A stretch of DNA of 45,717 nucleotides from an uncultured Ignatzschineria sp. (GTDB taxonomy: Bacteria > Pseudomonadota > Gammaproteobacteria > Cardiobacteriales > Wohlfahrtiimonadaceae). The stretch spans positions 1 through 45,717 of the forward strand of contig CALZEE010000014.1 of assembly GCA_945639195.1 (NCBI GenBank), read 5' to 3'. The notes beneath the pieces were generated by a model. That model had not been told where the DNA came from. It ran no database searches and saw nothing but the letters and a program-made list of their open reading frames with translations. Positions 7,501 through 15,852 of this stretch are shown in pieces (the first letter of the stretch is position 1; each line of letters starts with the position of its first letter). The position numbers and the translations under genes are program-made.

Positions 7501-8313
7501 TTATAGAAATGTTTTTAAGAGTGCTGCTGATTTTCTCAGAATCGGTAAAAATTTTTCTAGCATATCTTTATTATTATTTCTCATTGCATGAGTGCTGATA
7601 TTAATTGCGGCGATTATTTTACCCGATTTGTTTTGAATAGGCACTGCTATTGAGCAGAGCCCAATCTCTAGTTCCTGATTAATTATTGAATATCCTTGCT
7701 CATTTACTTTTTGTAGTTCTATTAGGAGTTCTTCTTTTTCAAAAATAGTATTGGCAGTATGTGATTTGGGCTTTGTTTGTTCCAATATTTGAGTTTGTTG
7801 TGTATGGGGTAGAGCAGCTAGAAGAACTCTTCCCATAGATGTGCAATATGCTGGTAATTGACTACCAATAGTGAGTGTGTTGGACATTATTCTTTGAGTG
7901 TTTTCTGATGAGCGAGCAATATAAATTATTTGTTGTTGAGACAATACGGCAATAGATGAGGCCTCATCTACTTCTTTTGTAATATTTTCTAAAATCGGTT
8001 GAGCTGCATTAGATAGAGGTTGGGATGTGATGAAGCTGTGTGAGAGCATTAATATTTTAGAGGTAAGTGTGTAATAACGATCTTCTTGAGCTACATATCC
8101 TAATATAACGAGGGTATATAAACCTCTTCTGACAGTCGCTCTAGGAAAGCCGGAGAATTTAGAAATATCTGAAATTGTAAGTGGTTTTCGGCTATTTGCT
8201 AGTATTTGAAAAATAACTAATCCTCTCGCAAATGAGCTAATAAAGTCAGGGTCATTAGAATGCTGTTCTAAAAGCAGGGATAGGTCATTCATTTCCACGA
8301 ACATAGTTTTCAT
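7501..8313 (-). CDS. IclR-family transcriptional regulator, copy 2
   Basis: A 270-residue paralogue of the following gene. The helix-turn-helix is TISDISKFSGFPRATVRRGL and the effector domain has LPAYCTSMGRVLLAA and LEIGLCSIAVPIQN. It is transcribed divergently from the CoA-transferase operon across a 233-bp gap that contains a strong promoter and three GTTCG half-sites. By analogy with PcaR/PcaU it is probably the direct regulator of that operon. Whether it activates or represses cannot be decided from sequence. Confidence 0.88.
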   Translation of the reverse strand: MKTMFVEMNDLSLLLEQHSNDPDFISSFARGLVIFQILANSRKPLTISDISKFSGFPRATVRRGLYTLVILGYVAQEDRYYTLTSKILMLSHSFITSQPLSNAAQPILENITKEVDEASSIAVLSQQQIIYIARSSENTQRIMSNTLTIGSQLPAYCTSMGRVLLAALPHTQQTQILEQTKPKSHTANTIFEKEELLIELQKVNEQGYSIINQELEIGLCSIAVPIQNKSGKIIAAINISTHAMRNNNKDMLEKFLPILRKSAALLKTFL

Positions 8314-8451
8314 AGTCCTTCAGTAGGAGGGGTGTTTCATGATTTCTAATCAAATACTCTTAATTATATGGGATAAGCGACTTTAAAGCTCTTAATTATC
8401 ACTAAAATTGCATTGAAAGAGATGTGAAATATAAGAATGAGTACATTATTT

Positions 8452-8479
8452 TTGACAAGGAGCTATTACTATGTAATTA
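8452..8479 (+). promoter_or_regulatory. Promoter of the CoA-transferase operon
   Basis: A consensus -35 TTGACA (8452-8457) is followed after 16 bp by TAATTA (8474-8479). The predicted start is near 8486, at the first operator half-site, about 60 bp before the first gene. Confidence 0.65.
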
Positions 8480-8486
8480 ATCTATT

Positions 8487-8521
8487 GTTCGATCAACGGG
8501 TATGTAGTTCGCTAGGCGAAC
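8487..8521 (+). promoter_or_regulatory. Candidate IclR/PcaR-type operator
   Basis: A perfect inverted repeat GTTCGC-TAG-GCGAAC (8507-8521) is preceded by a third half-site GTTCGA at 8487-8492, in direct orientation and 20 bp upstream, close to two helical turns. Operators of the PobR/PcaU branch of IclR regulators are known to combine a palindrome with an extra direct half-site. The site lies at and just after the predicted transcription start. Confidence 0.6.
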
Positions 8522-8546
8522 AATTGGGATTAGAAAAGGAATAAAA

Positions 8547-9209
8547 ATGATTAACAAAATTAGCGGATCTGTAGAGACAGCCATTGGAAAGATTTTCGAT
8601 GGGGCAACCATTATGATCGGAGGTTTCGGGAATGCCGGACAACCCGCGGAACTTATAGATGCGCTGATTGAACACGGCGCGACAGATTTAACGATCATTA
8701 ATAATAATGCCGGCAATGGGGAGATTGGTTTAGCGGCGCTCTTAAAAGCGAAGAGAGTAAAAAAAATTATCTGTTCATTTCCAAGACAGTCAGACTCTCA
8801 AGTATTTGATGCCCTATATCGTGCAGGAGAGATTGAGTTAGAGCTCGTCCCTCAGGGGAATTTAGCGGCGCGTATTCAGGCGGCAGGATCTGGTTTAGGC
8901 GCTATTTTCACACCAACAGGCTTTGGTACAGAGCTCGCAGAGGGTAAAGAGACTCGGCATATTAACGGTAAAGACTATGTCTTGGAATACCCTATCACTG
9001 CAGACTTTGCACTGATCAAAGCTTGTAAAGGGGATCGACATGGCAACCTTATTTATCGTAAAACAGCCCGGAACTTTGGTCCGATTATGGCAACAGCTGC
9101 GATGCATACAATTGCGCAGGTGAATGAGGTTGTTGAAGTCGGTGCATTAGATCCTGAATCTATTATTACGCCCGGCATTTTTGTGACAGAGATTGTTGAA
9201 ATTAATTAA
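8547..9209 (+). CDS. 3-oxoacid CoA-transferase, subunit A
   Basis: The alpha subunit of a two-subunit CoA-transferase of the AtoD/ScoA/PcaI type, which moves CoA to a 3-oxoacid such as acetoacetate or 3-oxoadipate. The 220 residues match the family. The CoA-binding glycine-rich block is MIGGFGNAGQPAEL near residue 30, followed by LTIINNNAGNGEIGLAALL. The start follows AAAAGGAAT. It is the first gene of a four-gene plus-strand unit with subunit B 15 bp downstream, then thiolase and permease. The AtoE-type permease favours acetoacetate or short-chain acids. The thiolase is closer in style to PcaF, so a 3-oxoadipate role cannot be excluded. Confidence 0.9.
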   Translation: MINKISGSVETAIGKIFDGATIMIGGFGNAGQPAELIDALIEHGATDLTIINNNAGNGEIGLAALLKAKRVKKIICSFPRQSDSQVFDALYRAGEIELELVPQGNLAARIQAAGSGLGAIFTPTGFGTELAEGKETRHINGKDYVLEYPITADFALIKACKGDRHGNLIYRKTARNFGPIMATAAMHTIAQVNEVVEVGALDPESIITPGIFVTEIVEIN

Positions 9210-9224
9210 GCCAGGAGAATGGAC

Positions 9225-9881
9225 ATGACAAAAAATTATCAGCCTTTATCGAGAAATGAGATTGCAGAAAGAGTCGCGAAAGATATCTTTGATGGCGCTT
9301 ATGTCAATCTTGGCATTGGTTTACCAACCTCAATCGCGAATTATCTGGATACAGATAAAGAGATCTTTTTACATAGCGAGAATGGGCTATTAGGAATGGG
9401 CCCATCACCTGCTCCTGGAGAAGAAGATCCGGATCTTATTAATGCCGGTAAAGAACTTGTAACGTTACTGCCTGGGGGAAGTTATTTCCATCATGGGGAT
9501 TCATTTACGATGATGCGTGGCGGGCATATTGATATCTGCGTCTTGGGTGCTTTTCAGATTGCTGAAAATGGAGATCTTGCAAACTGGCATACAGGCGAGC
9601 CGGGGGCTATTCCTGCGGTGGGTGGCGCGATGGATTTAGCGATTGGCGCAAAGAATGTTTGGGTTGCGACAAATCATACGACGCGAGATGGCACGCCTAA
9701 AATTGTTAAGGAATGTACCTATCCATTAACAGGGATTGGCTGTGTTGATCGTATTTATACGGACTTAGCCGTTATCGATATTCGCGATAAAAAACTGTAT
9801 GTGACCGAGCTATTTGGGGGCATCACATTCCCTGAAGTAGAAGCGCTGACAGATGCGCCCTTGATTGATGCGACCCTTTAA
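9225..9881 (+). CDS. 3-oxoacid CoA-transferase, subunit B
   Basis: The beta subunit (AtoA/ScoB/PcaJ type) carrying the catalytic glutamate. I chose ATG 9225 (218 residues) because the AGGAG at 9213-9217 is 7 bp before it and only 1-2 bp before the alternative ATG at 9219. The motif HSENGLLGMGP contains the Glu that forms the acyl-CoA thioester, Glu52 with this start. The C-terminal block YVTELFGGITFPEVEAL is typical. It pairs with subunit A. An inverted repeat ATCACTA / TAGTGAT just after the stop (9880-9886 and 9907-9913) might reduce read-through to the thiolase gene 127 bp downstream. Confidence 0.92.
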   Translation: MTKNYQPLSRNEIAERVAKDIFDGAYVNLGIGLPTSIANYLDTDKEIFLHSENGLLGMGPSPAPGEEDPDLINAGKELVTLLPGGSYFHHGDSFTMMRGGHIDICVLGAFQIAENGDLANWHTGEPGAIPAVGGAMDLAIGAKNVWVATNHTTRDGTPKIVKECTYPLTGIGCVDRIYTDLAVIDIRDKKLYVTELFGGITFPEVEALTDAPLIDATL

Positions 9882-10008
9882 TCACTAATGAGGGGATTTT
9901 CTTAATAGTGATAAAACCTCAACCTATCACTTCTATGAAATATAGATTAAAAGATTGGGGCTAAGGTTTTAGGATAAAAACAACAGTATTTTAAAGGATA
10001 TAAGAGAT

Positions 10009-11217
10009 ATGAGAGAGCAAAATGCCTATATATGTGATGCGATTCGCACCCCCTTTGGGCGCTACGGAGGATCTCTTGCGTCTGTTAGAGCAGATGATTT
10101 AGCAGCACTTCCGATAGCCGAGATAATGGCTAGAAATCCAGAGATTGATTGGAGTAGCCTTGATGACGTGATTTTGGGATGCGCCAATCAAGCAGGTGAA
10201 GATAACCGAAATGTGGCGCGTATGGCGAGTTTATTAGCAGGATTACCCGAGACAGTCCCGGGCGTTACATTAAACCGACTCTGCGGATCGAGCTTAGAGG
10301 CGATTGGGTCAGCGGCAAGAGCGATTAAGTCTGGAGAAGCTGATTTACTGATTGCCGGGGGCGTTGAAAGTATGACGCGCTCTCCTTTTGTGATTGGAAA
10401 GAGTGATAGCCCCTTTGGTAGAGCACAAGTAATGGAAGATACCACAATGGGTTGGCGCTTTATTAACGCTAAATTAGATGCGCTCTACGGCACCGAAACA
10501 ATGCCAGAAACAGCAGAAAATGTCGCTGAGAAATTCAATATCAGCCGAGAAGATCAAGATGCATTTGCTTATCGGAGCCAAGTGAGAGCGGCTAAAGCAC
10601 AAGAATCCGGGCTGTTTGATGATGAGATAATGACAGTCAAAATTCCACAACGACGTCAAGATGATCTGATTTTTGATAAAGACGAGCACCCACGTGCAAC
10701 AAGTATGGAAGCTTTAGGAAAGTTAAAACCTTTTGTAAAAGCCGATGGCGTAATTACTGCCGGCAATGCTTCTGGTATTAATGATGGCGCAGCGGCACTA
10801 TTAATTGCTTCAGATGATGCGGTTAAGGCGCATGGGCTTAAGCCGATGGCGAAAATTATCGGTATGCAGAGTATGGGGGTTGAGCCTAAATATATGGGGA
10901 TTGGTCCTGTCTCAGCTGTACAAAAGCTACTGAAGCGCACAGGGCTCACACTTGCGCAGATGGATGTGATTGAGCTAAATGAAGCATTTGCAGCACAAGC
11001 ATTAGCTTGCATGCGAGAGCTAGATCTTGAAGATGATGCTGAGCACGTTAATCCTAATGGTGGCGCAATTGCGTTAGGGCATCCACTAGGTGCATCAGGT
11101 GCAAGATTAGTGATTACCGCGTTGCATGAATTAAAACGTCGTAATGGCCGTTATGCACTTTGCACGATGTGTATTGGTGTGGGGCAAGGAATTGCGTTGA
11201 TTATTGAAAAAATATAA
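10009..11217 (+). CDS. Acetyl-CoA acyltransferase (thiolase), PcaF-like
   Basis: A thiolase that splits a 3-oxoacyl-CoA with CoA, releasing acetyl-CoA. The 402 residues show the acyl-accepting Cys92 in NRLCGSS, the His in GGAIALGHPLGASGAR, and the second Cys in CMCIGVGQG. Blocks such as VRADDLAALPI and GCANQAGEDNRNVARMA, and METAENVAE-like MPETAENVAEKFNISREDQDAFA, resemble 3-oxoadipyl-CoA thiolase PcaF more than acetoacetyl-CoA thiolase AtoB. In this operon it should process the CoA-transferase product. Either acetoacetyl-CoA or 3-oxoadipyl-CoA would fit. No other beta-ketoadipate genes are nearby. Confidence 0.9.
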   Translation: MREQNAYICDAIRTPFGRYGGSLASVRADDLAALPIAEIMARNPEIDWSSLDDVILGCANQAGEDNRNVARMASLLAGLPETVPGVTLNRLCGSSLEAIGSAARAIKSGEADLLIAGGVESMTRSPFVIGKSDSPFGRAQVMEDTTMGWRFINAKLDALYGTETMPETAENVAEKFNISREDQDAFAYRSQVRAAKAQESGLFDDEIMTVKIPQRRQDDLIFDKDEHPRATSMEALGKLKPFVKADGVITAGNASGINDGAAALLIASDDAVKAHGLKPMAKIIGMQSMGVEPKYMGIGPVSAVQKLLKRTGLTLAQMDVIELNEAFAAQALACMRELDLEDDAEHVNPNGGAIALGHPLGASGARLVITALHELKRRNGRYALCTMCIGVGQGIALIIEKI

Positions 11218-11254
11218 AGAAGTTAATAAAAATAATACTTTAGGAGGAAGGTCC

Positions 11255-12580
11255 ATGGATCGGATTACAAATTTTACAGTTCGCGTTGTGCAGCGGTATT
11301 TGCCGGACGCATTAATTTTGGCGGTGTTTTTAACAGCTATTGTATTTGCATTAGGAATATTTTTAGTTGATAAAACACCTATTGATATGGCGAACTATTG
11401 GGGGAAAGGATTCTCATCATTGTTTACTTTCGGAATGCAAATGACTTTAGTTTTGCTGACAGGGTATGCTTTAGCATTGACTCCTATTGCACGAAAAATG
11501 TTGGATTTTCTTACAAATATTCCCACTAATCCTAAGCAAGCTTTGGCATTAGTCGCAGTTATTTCATTTATTGCATGCTATATCAATTGGGGATTCGGTT
11601 TTGTTGTAGGGGCTATTCTAGCTAAAGAAATGGGGAAAAAGATGAAAGGTTTACATTTCCCTATGGTTGTTGCAGTAGCATATGGTGCCGAAATAGTGAG
11701 AGGGCCATCATCCTCTATTCCTTTGGTAGTAGCTACCCCGGGGCATTTCTTGGAAGAAAAGATAGGGTTGATTTCAGTTACTGAAACACTATATTCCGGA
11801 TGGAATATTGCCTTGTCGGTAGTAATACTGATTGCCTTGATTGCACTATATATTGGTATGACCCCGAAAAAAGAAGATATAGTGGAATATAAAGAACCTG
11901 CATTGGATGAGTCGGAATTAGAGGTTAAGGTTAAGCCTAAATCTGAGATGACATTTGCTGAGCGTTTAGAAAACAGTTATTTTGTGAATCTGCTTTTAGC
12001 TGCAATGCCGATACTTTATGTGGTAAGTCATTTTAGTGAGTTAGGGTTTAATCTAAATCTTAATATGGTTATTTTAATTTTCTTAGCATTATCACTCGTT
12101 CTACATAAAAGCCCGGCTGCATTTTTAGATGTGATTAAAGAAGGGATTGTTGCGACTAGGGGAATAATCATTCAGTTCCCCCTGTATGCTGGGGTTGCTG
12201 GAATGATGGCGAGTTCAGGTTTAGTGACGATGTTTGCGGACTGGTTTATTGCTATTGCGAATGAGCATACATTCCCCTTGATGACGTTTATCTCTGCAGG
12301 ATTAGTTAACATATTCATTCCATCAGGTGGAGGTCAATGGGCAATACAAGGTCCAATTATGGTTGAAGCGGCTATGGCGATTAAGGCGGATATACCTCAG
12401 ACAATCATGGCATTTGCTTGGGGAGATTCTTGGACTAATCAAATACAACCCTTCTGGGCATTACCTCTTTTAGGCGTGGCAGGATTATCCGCAAGAGACA
12501 TAATGGGGTATTGTTTAATTTGGTTGTTGTTATCAGGAGTTATAATCTCACTGACTTTTGTGGGGCTGTCATTCTTGTAG
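11255..12580 (+). CDS. atoE: Short-chain fatty acid permease, AtoE family
   Basis: A multi-spanning inner-membrane transporter for short-chain fatty acids or acetoacetate. I chose ATG 11255 (441 residues, the size of E. coli AtoE at 440). It follows a strong TAGGAGGAAGG, and the longer reading frame would overlap the thiolase. Family blocks are VQRYLPDALILAVFLTAIVF near the N-terminus, WGKGFSSLFTFGMQMTLVLLTGYALA, YINWGFGFVVGA, and IFIPSGGGQWAIQGPI with WTNQIQPFWALPLLG towards the C-terminus. It is the last gene of the CoA-transferase operon, so uptake, activation and cleavage of a C4-type acid are encoded together. It is more AT-rich than the enzyme genes. It ends 1 bp from the convergent prmC stop, with no terminator between them. 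Confidence 0.9.
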   Translation: MDRITNFTVRVVQRYLPDALILAVFLTAIVFALGIFLVDKTPIDMANYWGKGFSSLFTFGMQMTLVLLTGYALALTPIARKMLDFLTNIPTNPKQALALVAVISFIACYINWGFGFVVGAILAKEMGKKMKGLHFPMVVAVAYGAEIVRGPSSSIPLVVATPGHFLEEKIGLISVTETLYSGWNIALSVVILIALIALYIGMTPKKEDIVEYKEPALDESELEVKVKPKSEMTFAERLENSYFVNLLLAAMPILYVVSHFSELGFNLNLNMVILIFLALSLVLHKSPAAFLDVIKEGIVATRGIIIQFPLYAGVAGMMASSGLVTMFADWFIAIANEHTFPLMTFISAGLVNIFIPSGGGQWAIQGPIMVEAAMAIKADIPQTIMAFAWGDSWTNQIQPFWALPLLGVAGLSARDIMGYCLIWLLLSGVIISLTFVGLSFL

Positions 12581-12581
12581 G

Positions 12582-13421
12582 TTATCCTGGATAAAAGCCC
12601 ATCGTCACCCGATCATTACCACCATAATCTTTGAGGGTTCTGATCTCTTGATAGCCCATTTCTTGCATTTTTTCTTGAAGTGGGCCTTTTTGATCATAGC
12701 CATGTTCAAGTAAGAGCCAGCCATTTGTTTTGAAGTGGGCTCTGGCGGTTTCGATAAGGTGAAAAAGATCCGCTAAGCCTTTTTCGGGGGCAATCAGTGC
12801 GCGTTTAGGCTCAAACTTTACGCCATCGCCATCGAGATGTTGGTCAATAGGATCAATATAGGGCGGGTTTGATACGATAAGATCAAATGCTTTTTGAGGA
12901 ACGTTTGCGAACCAGTTACTCTCAATAAATTGAATATCAAGATGATTACGCTCGGCATTTTTTTGTGCCATTTTAAGAGTCGTGGCGTAGTAATCTACGG
13001 CGGTCACGCTGATATTAGGGCGCATTTTTTTGAGTGCGAGCGCAATTGTGCCACTTCCTGTTCCTAGGTCAATCACAGAAAAGGATGCATCGTAACTTTC
13101 CGAAATAAGATCAAGCGCGGCATCTACAATCACTTCTGTATCATCTCGTGGAATGAGTGTTTCTTCATTTACTAGAAATGAGAGTCCGTAAAATTCACGC
13201 TCTCCAGAGATATAGGCAAAAGGCTCACCGCTTGCTCGGCGTGTTAGAAGCGCTTTAAATGATCGCTCGATATCGGGAGTTAAAGCTCTCTCAGGAAAAG
13301 CCATTAGGTAGCTTCGATTGACTTGAAGTGCGTAAGCAAGTAAAAGCTCGGCCTCAAATTGTGGAGAGGGTAGGGCTTGTAATGTCTCTTTACCAAGCTT
13401 AATGGCATCTTCAATAATCAT
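12582..13421 (-). CDS. prmC: Peptide chain release factor N5-glutamine methyltransferase PrmC
   Basis: Methylates the glutamine of the GGQ motif of RF1 and RF2 using S-adenosylmethionine. The 279 residues are family length. The N-terminal helical domain contains PQFEAELLLAYALQ. The SAM-binding motif is VIDLGTGSGTIALAL (about 118-132), and the catalytic NPPY motif starts at Asn185 followed by IDP. The N-terminal block EPFAYISGEREFYGLSF is diagnostic. prfA, the common neighbour, is not in view. The gene is convergent with the permease gene. Confidence 0.95.
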   Translation of the reverse strand: MIIEDAIKLGKETLQALPSPQFEAELLLAYALQVNRSYLMAFPERALTPDIERSFKALLTRRASGEPFAYISGEREFYGLSFLVNEETLIPRDDTEVIVDAALDLISESYDASFSVIDLGTGSGTIALALKKMRPNISVTAVDYYATTLKMAQKNAERNHLDIQFIESNWFANVPQKAFDLIVSNPPYIDPIDQHLDGDGVKFEPKRALIAPEKGLADLFHLIETARAHFKTNGWLLLEHGYDQKGPLQEKMQEMGYQEIRTLKDYGGNDRVTMGFYPG

Positions 13422-13600
13422 TTTTTATCTCGTTTTTTATGGGTAGGAACCTTCGCCGACCTCATTCTACGAAGTAGCGCAAGGCGCTCTATTTTCTCGT
13501 ATTTATACGATGAAAGCAATGAAGGATCTGCAAGGGTGATTACGGTAGGACCGTAATATAAGGTTTGTTATCAACGATCTCTTTTTTGATAGGCTTTCAT

Positions 13601-13640
13601 TTGATATTCTTAATTATTAGTATATTCTGTAATTACAGAA
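13601..13640 (+). promoter_or_regulatory. Promoter and palindromic operator of the desaturase gene
   Basis: A perfect 16-bp palindrome TTCTGTAATTACAGAA (13625-13640) lies about 70 bp before the desaturase start. A -35-like TTGATA (13601-13606) and a -10-like TATTCT (13623-13628, 16-bp spacer) place the palindrome over the -10 and start region. This fits a repressor site. A second hairpin ATTACGGT-AGG-ACCGTAAT lies at 13539-13557. Confidence 0.5.
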
Positions 13641-13708
13641 ACTTAAAAATAAGTAGAGTGATCAAATAGATATTGCATCATTGGCAAAGGCTGATAAAAG
13701 AGGTTTAG

Positions 13709-14494
13709 ATGATAAAGGACGTTCGAAAGAATATAGAATGGCGGGATTTGGTAGGTTTTACACCATGTGAAAGTCGAAAAGAGCTCTTGATCTCTCTACC
13801 TTGGTTGATTGCTTCTTTGGTATTTGCATCGCTGGGTTGGTATATTGCAGCACTTGCGATGTCGTTTATGTTTTTTATGACAGGACTGCGTCAGGTACAT
13901 GATGTATTTCATCGGGCATTAGGATTGCCTCGCTGGGCGAATTATCTAACGCTCTATACTTTAAGCTGCCTGATGTTGGGGTCTATGCATTCTGTGAAAG
14001 TAAATCATCTTCGGCATCACCAGTTTTGCTTGGAGGAGGAAGATATAGAAGGACGATACGCGCTATTGAAATGGTGGCAAGTGATCTTCTTTTACGGTCC
14101 AATTTACCCAATTATTCATCATTATAATGCTTTGAAGGTCGCTACTCGAAAAGATCGATATTGGATATTGCTAGAACTTTTGAGTAATGCCGGCATTTTG
14201 ATAGGTGTTTTTTATTACTTCAGAAATGAGGTATTGATCTATCATTATGTGGCGATGATTATTGCGCAGATGTTCTCCGTATTTTTTGCCGTTTGGGCTG
14301 TGCACCATGGCGCTGAAGATCATCCGTTTCAAGCACGTACTATTCGTCACGCCTTTAAGGGAAATATCACTTATCAGCTCTTTTATCACGCGGAGCATCA
14401 TCTATTCCCGGCAGTTCCTACAAAGCGGTTGCCGGAGCTTGCAAAGCGCATAGATGCTTACTTACCAGATCTTAAAAAGCAGATGGTCTACTAG
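13709..14494 (+). CDS. Fatty acid desaturase family protein
   Basis: A membrane di-iron enzyme likely introducing a double bond into an acyl chain or related lipid. The 261 residues are short for the family but carry all histidine boxes. They are HDVFH (His64, His68), HLRHH (His100, 103, 104), an extra HHGAEDHPFQ block and HAEHH (227-231) followed by LFPAVPTKRLPELAKRI. Hydrophobic segments lie around 28-58, 80-95, 140-160 and 170-215. The gene is monocistronic, with a palindromic operator candidate upstream and a shared terminator downstream. The exact substrate and bond position cannot be told from sequence; carotenoid-modifying relatives share the same boxes. Confidence 0.82.
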   Translation: MIKDVRKNIEWRDLVGFTPCESRKELLISLPWLIASLVFASLGWYIAALAMSFMFFMTGLRQVHDVFHRALGLPRWANYLTLYTLSCLMLGSMHSVKVNHLRHHQFCLEEEDIEGRYALLKWWQVIFFYGPIYPIIHHYNALKVATRKDRYWILLELLSNAGILIGVFYYFRNEVLIYHYVAMIIAQMFSVFFAVWAVHHGAEDHPFQARTIRHAFKGNITYQLFYHAEHHLFPAVPTKRLPELAKRIDAYLPDLKKQMVY

Positions 14495-14502
14495 GATATA
14501 AA

Positions 14503-14533
14503 AAAGGGACTCACTTTCGATGAGTCCCTTTTT
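14503..14533. terminator. Bidirectional terminator between the desaturase gene and rnpB
   Basis: An 11-bp stem AAAGGGACTCA / TGAGTCCCTTT has A-runs on the left and T-runs on the right. It ends the desaturase mRNA on plus and RNase P RNA on minus. Confidence 0.9.
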
Positions 14534-14563
14534 TGCTGCAATGATAAGGTTGCAGTGTATAAG

Positions 14564-14912
14564 GATGAGTTAGCCGGTAAGCCGGGTTCTGTCGTGGATA
14601 ATCATTCATCTAGGACTAGGATCACTCCTAGTCTCAAGCGACCTACCCGAGTACAACGCGGATCACGTCTAATGTACTCCTATTTGGTCTTGCTCCAGGT
14701 GGGGTTTACCTCAGCTACGAAAAGTCACCTCTCGTACGGTGCGCTCTTACCGCACCTTCTCACCCTTACCGAGATCTTACGATCTTTAGGCGGTTTAATT
14801 TCTTCAGCACTGTCCATAAGCTCGCGCCTTCTAGACGTTATCTAGCACCTTGATCCGTGGAGCCCGGACTTTCCTCTAATATAAATACTAGCGATCATCT
14901 GGCTAACTCAAG
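14564..14912 (-). ncRNA. rnpB: RNase P RNA (class A)
   Basis: The catalytic RNA of ribonuclease P, which trims tRNA 5' leaders. Read on the minus strand, the start GAGTTAGCC pairs with GGCTAACTC at the end (P1 helix, 9 bp; plus positions 14901-14909 and 14567-14575). The universal blocks are GGAAAGTCCGGGCTCC near the 5' end (plus about 14857-14875) and GACAGAACCCGGCTTA near the 3' end (plus about 14578-14595). The length of about 349 nt is normal. A promoter just upstream on the minus strand and a terminator just downstream agree with these ends, which are accurate to a few bases. Confidence 0.95.
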
Positions 14913-14918
14913 TCGACT

Positions 14919-14947
14919 ATTCTGCACAATTTTCACTGGTAAAGCAA
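14919..14947 (-). promoter_or_regulatory. rnpB promoter
   Basis: On the minus strand TTGCTT (plus 14942-14947) and CAGAAT (plus 14919-14924) are separated by 17 bp. The predicted start is about 7 bp downstream, matching the P1 helix start of RNase P RNA. Confidence 0.6.
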
Positions 14948-15139
14948 TGAATAGATCACATTTTTCAAGGGATGGCGCTTATAAGGTGCGCGTATTTTCG
15001 CTCAGTGGGGATTTTTATGAAAGATTTTAAGTGCTTGAAGTATTTTATTATTCGAGAGAAGCGGATTTTTAATTGAAGATTTGTTCTAATAGAGAGAACT
15101 TTTATAGGCTACTTTTAAGTATAGGATTACAGGATCATC

Positions 15140-15778
15140 ATGAAAAATAGAAAATGGATATCATTCGGCGTATTGCTGCTATTGGTTGTTGTCTTCTTGA
15201 GTGTTTACTTGATGATGACTGATAATAAGCGATCTGCAAACAGCAAAGATCATTTTAATGTCACGCAAGATGATACGTTTGTTAGCCCGATGGAAAAGCC
15301 CGGACAAACTTATAGTATGCGAGTTTATATACGCGGCTCTGATTGTGGGTTTTATGCCAATGATCAGTTGATCTATGATACTTACGGTAAAGGATTTGGC
15401 TCTTTGGTGGGGGATTCTAAGGATGATATTAATGTATTCTTGCATAATGGCGAGAATCGTTTCACACTAAAACTCAATAGCTTAGGGGGATACTTTGAGC
15501 CGGGTGATGACTATGAGTGTAAGGCGAATGTGCGTGTGGGGCGAGGGAGAGCTGCGAGCGACGTGATTGCCTATCTTCATATTGATTATGCCGGCAAAAA
15601 TGAATTTACAATGGGCGATAGCGCTGAGTATCAATACGCATTTGATACAGGCTTTGTTCCGAGCTTCTCGATTGATGATACGAATCCTGATGAGCCGATT
15701 GCCATGGTGACCGGCGTTGTGAATTTAAGTAATTTACCAGATAACGTTAAGGAAGTTCCTGTTGATTCTGCGCTGTAG
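15140..15778 (+). CDS. Membrane-anchored or secreted protein of unknown function
   Basis: A 212-residue protein I do not recognise. It begins with positively charged MKNRK and a strong hydrophobic segment (about 7-27) with no lipobox and no clear cleavage site, so it may be anchored by its N-terminus with the rest in the periplasm. The body is acidic and rich in Gly, Asp and aromatic residues. The two cysteines (in GSDCGFYAND and DDYECKANV) could form a disulfide. The pattern of short beta-prone segments suggests a beta-sandwich, possibly ligand-binding, but no motif supports a function. It lies 74 bp upstream of the exporter gene on the same strand, and the two could be co-transcribed. Confidence 0.7.
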   Translation: MKNRKWISFGVLLLLVVVFLSVYLMMTDNKRSANSKDHFNVTQDDTFVSPMEKPGQTYSMRVYIRGSDCGFYANDQLIYDTYGKGFGSLVGDSKDDINVFLHNGENRFTLKLNSLGGYFEPGDDYECKANVRVGRGRAASDVIAYLHIDYAGKNEFTMGDSAEYQYAFDTGFVPSFSIDDTNPDEPIAMVTGVVNLSNLPDNVKEVPVDSAL

Positions 15779-15852
15779 ATGGCGTTGTAAGGTAGGCTTT
15801 AAGACGGGTTTAAAAGGTCAATTTATAAAGCAGGCAAAAAAGGTAGGATGAT

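Noticed and set aside
11204..11254. Longer AtoE start overlapping the thiolase gene
   Set aside because: The ATG at 11255 has a strong TAGGAGGAAGG site and gives the family length.
13946..14453. Open frames on both strands inside the desaturase gene
   Set aside because: The histidine-box desaturase frame is clearly the real one; the others are shadows without motifs or ribosome sites.
14555..14845. A 96-codon plus-strand open frame
   Set aside because: It lies on the opposite strand of RNase P RNA, whose conserved blocks and paired ends explain the sequence.
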